Positions 57,913 through 64,000 of a stretch of DNA of 64,000 nucleotides are shown piece by piece (position 1 is the first letter of the stretch; each line of letters starts with the position of its first letter). The notes beneath the pieces are model-generated. The model was not told the DNA's origin and made no database searches. It was given only the letters and a program-made list of their open reading frames with translations. The position numbers and the translations under genes were made by a program. This DNA comes from Asterella californica (Eukaryota > Streptophyta > Marchantiopsida > Marchantiales > Aytoniaceae). The stretch is taken from NCBI GenBank assembly GCA_036924285.1, contig JAYKYS010000009.1, positions 9,734,001-9,798,000 on the forward strand. The letters run 5' to 3'.

Positions 57913-60900
57913 TTACTGATCGTCTGAAGAGCCCATTCCTGGAGTTTTTGCCATCCAGCTCCCTCCATAGACAGGGTTTCCCTGATTATAACCGTACGGA
58001 CCGGCACCCTGAGAAACATTGCGCAAGATGATATTCAGCAATACGCGAACAAATCTAACAAGGTGCTGCATTTGCAGTGAATTTGCGGGGCTATGCGTTA
58101 GCGATTTGTCTGGATCTAAGGAAAATCCGGACCTCAACACCTCCCTCCCTCCCTCCCTCCTTCCCTCCTCTAACTGCCATCTAAGAAGACAAAATTCACT
58201 ACACTACAAAAGACCCCCCTTCCTTTACAGGTTTTACAATCGGCAGTCTGAAGGGAAAGCCTCAGAGATTTCTCATCAGGTGGTAGTCACCTGACGGCAG
58301 CCGCTATAGTCTTTCGCATGCCCATGCCGTTGAAGATACTCTTCGTATGTCTGTAGATGCATAAGACAAATAGTTTGTGTCAAGAAATAAGTTCAGTACG
58401 GACTTAAGTTTACGTTGGTTACCTCATACTGATTGCTATCAGACTGCTTTGATGGTCCTTTATCCACCTAAGGTCACCCTTCTACCTTGAGAAGCTGCTT
58501 ACTATTTGATGAGCTCAAAACATCAATATGTTTTGACCTCATCAAATACAATAACCAATATGAGCTGCGTAATACAGCCGCGGTCACGATTATTATTACC
58601 ATGTTCAGAAGATCCTCTTCAACTGGCACATCACCACTGCGACCACTACTGCTGCTGCGAGCATCTCTACGTCTCTCCCAATCCACAGGCCTCTCTCTTT
58701 CTCGGCGCCAATGGTCTCGATCACGGTCACGATCCCAATCCATGCTTTTATCCGAAATAGCAGGATGAGGAGACTTCGACCTTGAAACTCTCAAACTGTC
58801 CAGCGGACCAGAGACCTGATTCAAGGATGATCCAGAGAATCTACCCAACGGCCCACTCGACGGGAAGTGGTCAAGTGCATTTCCTGTCTGGAAATGAGGA
58901 AGATAGCCCGCAGTAAAGTGCGGACCTCCAGTCGAGCCAGGGACTATCTGCTGCCTGAACGCAACATCTGGTGGCCTTCCAACCGAATCACCCCGTTTCT
59001 TCTTGGATGTCTGAGCTGCAAGATCAGCCAAAAGGACCTTCCTGCGAACACTGCCAGAAAGTGGGTAATCTCGACAAAAACAACTCACCACAATCAACTT
59101 TTTACCATCTCTCCAATATATAACTGCACAGCTACAACTGCTCTAACCGTTCGGCCAAACTTTTACCGTTTTGGCTTCCCCTCTCTGTCGGCACCATCGT
59201 CAATAAGAGCGCACAGAGCATCACCAATTTCTTGCGTAAGCTCCTGCAATATAGAAGTCCAGGCTGGATACTTAGGTTGTGTCAACAATGTGGGTGAGAA
59301 CACAAAGCATAACTCTTACAAATGAAAATTATAATAAATATATAAGAATCGTCCACACCACTGAATTTACATTATTTCCGCTTATATTCAACGAGACATT
59401 ATACAGCCCATCAAGCACCATGTCCTATATACTCGTTCAAGAGTAGAATGTTCCCACAAAGATATTCAACTACTGACTTTCTGATCATAGAAGCACACAC
59501 CTGGCAGTCCCTGCTGATCTTAACAGGCTTGAAAAAGTTCAGAGGATTCTTTAAATGTACGGTCTTCTGAAAGGGCAGGTCATGAAGCCGCAACCATTCA
59601 ACTCGAAAAGAACCTCCCCATGGATTCGACCCTTCGTTGCCTTCAGTCCAAACGTTAGCCCTTCTCCGACCTATAGGTGATGTCATTTGCGCATATCCTT
59701 GGAAATGCCCACTCATATTTACACTGAATACTAGAAGGACCCTTTCGGACGTCTACATGAAACAGAAAGAACAAAAGGTTAGAACTGGATAACAGAAGCT
59801 GGCAAAACACACGCAATTCATACCAGCGTCACGCTTTTCTGATAATTCACGAACCTCATATGCCTCGTTAAGGACCGGTTCATTCATAGCCTGCGTGGCC
59901 CATATTCCATTCTCAATGGACTTCACAATGTTCTGGTGATTCAAGCTCTTAATGATGAAGTATCTCGTCTGATACGTTTTCCCTTGCTTTGAAGCAGAGG
60001 TCTCATGAGGAATATGGGAGGAAAACAAGCGTCCCTCACTTCCATTACATTTCCCGAGTCTTCCTTCCCCATTTTGTCCAGGTAAACCTACAACGATGAC
60101 CAAACAACCGCAAACAAAAACTCAGAAGATTGTTGAACCCCGATAAGAACATATTTTTAAGGAAAGAGAACGATAACACTGGTGCTACAGCCACGAATGA
60201 ACAAATTAACACCACTCCGCGTGATAACAGGAACTGCTCATGTCCAACTACGGAACATCTGCAGATCACCGGATCAACGCTACTTGTCAGACTTTTCATA
60301 TCTCTAATCCATCGTATCAAACGCGGAAGCTACTGCGACGAGTAACAGAGTAACAAGCCTCCTAAGCAGTGACCAACTCATACTTGAGGATCCTTTCTAC
60401 CTGGATCTCCGGACGAACTCGGACCATCTGAGAGTCCTTTAACCGGTGCCTCGTTCTCCTGGTCAGCTTTTCTGGAAGAGGCTTCACGTGATATTTTCGA
60501 GTATCCATCCTGCACCAGACAGAGGAGATGCTTCAACAAAAAATACACTACTGACACTTACTGTTTTATTTCTTCCAAGACTAAACTCTTCACGAAAGAA
60601 AGATTAGATATGCTTCGCTCCAAGGACTTCTATTAAGCTGTCAACCCCAAACATTTTCGTTCGACACGAATAACGGATACCAGACTTTCAATGTCTGCTA
60701 GACCTAACATACCTTTCAAAGCATGCTACAACGATTTACACGCCTCTAGTACTCTCTCGTTTCATCACTTGACGTATAAACCGAAGATCAAACCTATGCT
60801 ATCCGACGAAAACAGTCGGCCACAAACAAGCACTCCAAAGCAGGAATGGGCGCAATCAGTGTCGCCAAATAACACTCTCCATCACTCTTGAAGTTCAGTT

Positions 60901-61967
60901 CAACCGGCCAGCTTATACAAGTTTAGGGTTCGGGTCAACACTAGCGGAGCACTATAGGCAGTTGAAACTTCAAAGAGAAAAAGCTGCAGCTGTACAATTT
61001 CCTCTATGTGTCTTTCGTTCATGCCGTAAGAACGATTTGGTTTGTTTGAAGTAACCTGAATAAAGTACTCTCACCCTTTCATTAAATGGTACAGCTCTGG
61101 ACAGATGTCTGCAGGGTATTATGGCATACCTCAGATCCTCTACTGTCTTGATGAGCAGCTCCATTTCCAGCTTCTTCGTGCTCAAGACTGCCGAGCGCGG
61201 AATTAATGTTGGAATATGTTGGAATACTTGTAAGTACAGCTACAAAGTAACAATCACTCAAAAGAAGCCAAACAAAGCATCTAAGAGGAGATTGGGCAAC
61301 TACCCATGTAGTTCATGTCAAAATTTGAGAAAAGTTCTATCAACGATGGAGCTTCAAAGGCAGTTGCGACAAATCTGGTACTTGAAGACCTATTCAGAGG
61401 GCATGAGTAACTATAGACCCATCACATAAGAAATCGGAACAAAGAGGCTCGCGAGATACAAAGAAAACCTGGATGGAAAGCGCAAGAAAATTCCCCATTG
61501 CAGCCACTTTGAAAGTGAAGGCCAAGAACATAAAATTCTAACATGTCAGTTTCCCGCTTGACAATGAGATGAAACCACTAGAAGGGACCTACAGCACGTT
61601 ACAGCTATCTCAAAATAAGCCAGGTTGCTGTAAGGAATCTTATCAGCTACATTCTACGGACATGCCATAGAATGCGTGATGAACACGAACCGAATAGCAT
61701 AGCTCAAGATCCAAAATGCGCCCATAAAATCAGAATAACTTCCGCTGAACAGAAAACTGCTACAAACATGGGACAGCGCAATTATCAATAAAAAGAAAAG
61801 CCCCTCCAAAGGCCAGTACTCAAAATAATTTGAAGTTCTCGTCCTGACAGACAGCATAACACGTTGGGAACTCTCAAATTTTCATAGAGGTCCGTCGAGT
61901 TGGAAGCTTTTCAGTTCGCCATACAGTCGAACTTAACTTACTTGAGGACGCAACCAGAGGAAAACAT
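57913..61967 (-). CDS. YTHDC1-like m6A reader (YTH domain protein)
   Basis: Nine coding exons, built from GT-AG sites and matching phase: 61967-61942, 61187-61130, 60509-60401, 60087-59855, 59752-59501, 59243-59167, 59050-58600, 58350-58291, 58008-57913. They give 1362 bases, 453 residues. The start ATG follows an in-frame TAG 33-36 bases upstream. The YTH domain spans about residues 105-245 ('TRYFIIKSLNHQNI', 'LLVFSVNMSGHFQGYAQM', 'PVKISRDCQELTQ'), with cage tryptophans near 127 and 177. YTH domains bind N6-methyladenosine in RNA. The C-terminal half has an RD/RE-rich tract and ends 'GMGSSDDQ', as in nuclear YTHDC1-type proteins. The N-terminus is acidic and disordered. No CCCH fingers are found upstream, so it is not a CPSF30-YTH fusion. 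All exons are intact. The first exon (26 coding bases) is the least certain. Confidence 0.85.
58141..58170 (-). other. G-rich tract in the last YTH intron (possible G-quadruplex)
   Basis: The plus strand is a CCCT microsatellite. On the transcribed-sense minus strand it gives four GGG runs separated by one to five bases within the intron between 58291 and 58008. It could fold as an RNA quadruplex and affect splicing of the final exon. No folding data are available here. Confidence 0.6.
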
Positions 61968-62960
61968 GCTGTTGATAGCAGATCTATCTAAGACAGATCC
62001 CTACTCCCCACTAATGGACAACTTGCCCATTTTGTAACAGACTACCGCAAAGAGAGCAACCACAGTGAGCACTGAAACTAAAGAAGATAGGGGGGCAGTT
62101 AACCAAATAAACGTACACGAATGGATTGTCACGGAAGTTGAGGAGAGTGAGGGAGCCTGTGAGAACATGTACTGCCTTTAGGATACTACGAGGTACGACT
62201 ACTACCGTTGCCAAGCAGAAGAATCATTAAGCCACGAGGTCTGTTGCAGGAGCTCATGACTTCCGGAAAAACCGTTTATGGCTACGTCGTTCTACTGTTT
62301 CACATCCCTAAGCCGATGTTACAGTTCTGTCGTCCAGGTACGCGACCTTAGTAAATCCTGTTGACACTAGTTAACACTGACCGCTGAACTGGCAGTAGAC
62401 TAAAGTAGGAAACCTTAATCCATATGCATCCAGAGTCTTCACTGCCGCTTAGTAAATGCCTTTATAACATTATTCTTGGCAAAGCACCCTGCATGCTTCC
62501 AGTATGAAACTTGCAGAGATAGTGAGGCTTGCAGCCCCAGCTTACGTCATTAAGTCCCGAAAACAATAGGTGCCCATTATTTGATTATGTACACTCAAAA
62601 GTTCAAAGTTTCCCGACTCTCAGTAACCCACAAGATTCCATAAAACTTGAGAATCCCATTATAACTTACACCTATGTATGTGGTTTTGCCTCTTTCAGAA
62701 GAACGGCCACTTCTAGCAAGTCATTCGGAATTGAGTGGGGAGAACAAAGATAGAGCCTAGCTTTCTAATATACAAATGCAGCGCTAGAAACAACTAGAAA
62801 ATAACTACACTAGATTCACGAAAAGGCATGATCAAAGAATTGGAAAGATCATGTCTCGCAAATTCAATCAAAGTCCAATGTCAAGGAGCTTCTGAATCCA
62901 AGCAAAACACTTTTTGTGCTAGTAATCCACATTAGACGATCAGCAGCGGCAGCAGAGGCC
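61968..62960. other. Intergenic region between two minus-strand genes
   Basis: This should hold the promoter and 5' UTR of the YTH gene and the 3' UTR of the gene ending at 62961. No open frame with coding character and no CCCH zinc-finger coding segment was found on the minus strand. I could not place a TATA box or polyadenylation signal with confidence. Confidence 0.4.
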
Positions 62961-63253
62961 TTACGCCGCTCTAACAGCATCTTCCCATCGACCTCCGCCA
63001 CTTTCTCCATCTGAGTCTGCAAAGTCCCTGAAATCCTCAGGGTCCCCCATTACATCATCGAGAACACTATCAACCTTCCGCCGTACTGTAGGTTGTTTAT
63101 CAAGTGGTCTGCTGGACGATGTAGCCCCTCCAGTATTTGCTGCCGGAGCTGGATCACGGAGTCCACTAACAAGATCTGACGCATCGTTCGAATCTTTGCC
63201 CAGACGTGAAGTTGCCTTCACTCCCATTGCTTGGATGGCCGAGTATAACAGGC
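62961..63253 (-). CDS. 3'-terminal coding exon of an unidentified gene
   Basis: An acceptor (tattgcag) precedes base 63253, and the frame runs 96 residues to a TAA at 62961. The product starts with a short helical segment ('LLYSAIQAMGVKATSRLGK'), then a Pro/Ala/Ser-rich linker, then an acidic tail ('DDVMGDPEDFRDFADSDGE') ending 'GRWEDAVRAA'. The entry phase implies an upstream exon that I could not place in the remaining 750 bases. I do not recognise the family. It is oriented like the YTH gene and lies upstream of it. Confidence 0.55.
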
Positions 63254-64000
63254 CTGCAATATCGAGCACATGATTAAAACAAGAGAGTAATTCGAAATGA
63301 CTATCAAAATTTTGACAGCGTCCAAGTATACTCGATACTCAGATGAATCTCAGAACCTGTATATATGCCCAAGTCACTTAGCATAGATGCGTAACTTTAT
63401 TGTGTATACTGAATGCAATAAGAGACTGCATGCACGGAGAGAAAACCGAGCGTTAATAACGATCCCTTTCTCAGTTTCTCAAAAGTGCCTCTAAAATGGT
63501 TCACCTTTGGAAAACAAAAGCCTGTCCTCTTCATTTTCTTAACCAAATCTTAAGTAAGTCTGAAAGTCCAACAAAGGAGAACCTAGGTGCAAGCCTTCAA
63601 CAGCAGTAAAAGTTAAAACACAAATTACAAGTCTATTTGACATCATCCCCACCGATATGTTCACAGAAATTTCAGAGAAGATATGTTCGAAATTTGCTAA
63701 TCATCTGCTATAGCAGAATAAAAACAGGCAAGAACTATGAAACCTAAAGCCATAAGTTCACCAGATATCTAATATACACTGCAGTTAAAGTGTAAAGTAT
63801 CCCCCATGTATAGAAGCAGATATCTGAACAGTTATCAACTTCATAGTAAAAGCTCTGCAATAGACGGAAACAGGAACAGTTAGCTTGCCGTGTGCAACGA
63901 AAGAAAAGCAGACGGAAATCTCGTTCGCTGGCTTCTTTTCCATTCATCTTCTTCTTTTTGCAATGGCACTTGTGATAACTCTGAGTTAACTTGCACGGAA
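63254..64000. other. Probable intron of the unidentified gene
   Basis: Upstream of the terminal exon on the minus strand. AT-rich with no clear exon. A possible acceptor (tctattgcag) lies near 63858, but the frame after it gives no recognisable protein. Confidence 0.3.

Noticed and set aside
57913..61967. CPSF30-YTH fusion gene
   Set aside because: No CCCH zinc-finger coding sequence between 61.2 and 62.9 kb, a good start codon follows an in-frame stop, and the downstream exons fit a YTHDC1-type protein better.

Overview
The window is nuclear DNA from a eukaryote, most likely a streptophyte (land plant or charophyte-grade alga). It holds one multi-exon host gene with canonical GT-AG introns of about 100-750 bases, part of a second gene, and otherwise mostly LTR retrotransposons, their remains, and small DNA transposons. 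There are no bacterial operons, CRISPR arrays or rRNA genes. The plant assignment rests on a plant-style YTHDC1-like m6A reader, a MuDR-type transposase relic and Ty3/gypsy-dominated repeats. The species cannot be named from sequence alone.

Layout: 1-5.5 kb is repeat-derived DNA with an old LTR (about 1.97-3.24 kb, internal 180-bp tandem duplication) and an unrecognised open frame on the minus strand (4.02-4.61 kb). 5510-7588 is a strange LTR insertion: a full LTR, then the complement of a mature half-tRNA, then a truncated inverted LTR, all inside one 4-bp target duplication (ACGA). 7.6-17.2 kb has no recognisable genes but carries three DNA-transposon-like elements: a 354-bp TIR element, a short hAT-like element, and a 911-bp near-palindromic foldback flanked by TTAA.

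17.2-38.7 kb is a three-layer nest. Element C (minus, Ty3/gypsy, initiator-Met-type PBS) is the host. Element A2 (minus) sits in C's 3' LTR. Element A1 (plus, same family as A2) sits inside A2's integrase gene with a 4-bp ACGT duplication. A1 (8705 bp) looks intact: its two 1373-bp LTRs differ at three positions by eye, gag-protease and RT-RNaseH-integrase frames are open, and they are joined by what reads as a -1 frameshift signal (GGGTTTT, 6-nt spacer, 12-bp hairpin). A2 and C carry nonsense mutations, indels and LTR divergence near 2%, in keeping with the nesting order.

38.7-51 kb is an older repeat graveyard: a decayed MuDR-like transposase (39.84-41.6 kb), a decayed gag (element E, 41.7-43.9 kb, with a candidate LTR to 45.69 kb), and a truncated relative of the A family (element F, 45.7-50.6 kb) that has lost its protease active site. 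51-57.9 kb is AT-rich with no recognisable gene.

57.9-62 kb (minus) is the main host gene, nine coding exons reconstructed by splice phase into a 453-residue YTH-domain protein. Upstream on the same strand, the 3'-terminal coding exon of a second, unidentified gene ends at 62,961 and continues beyond the window.
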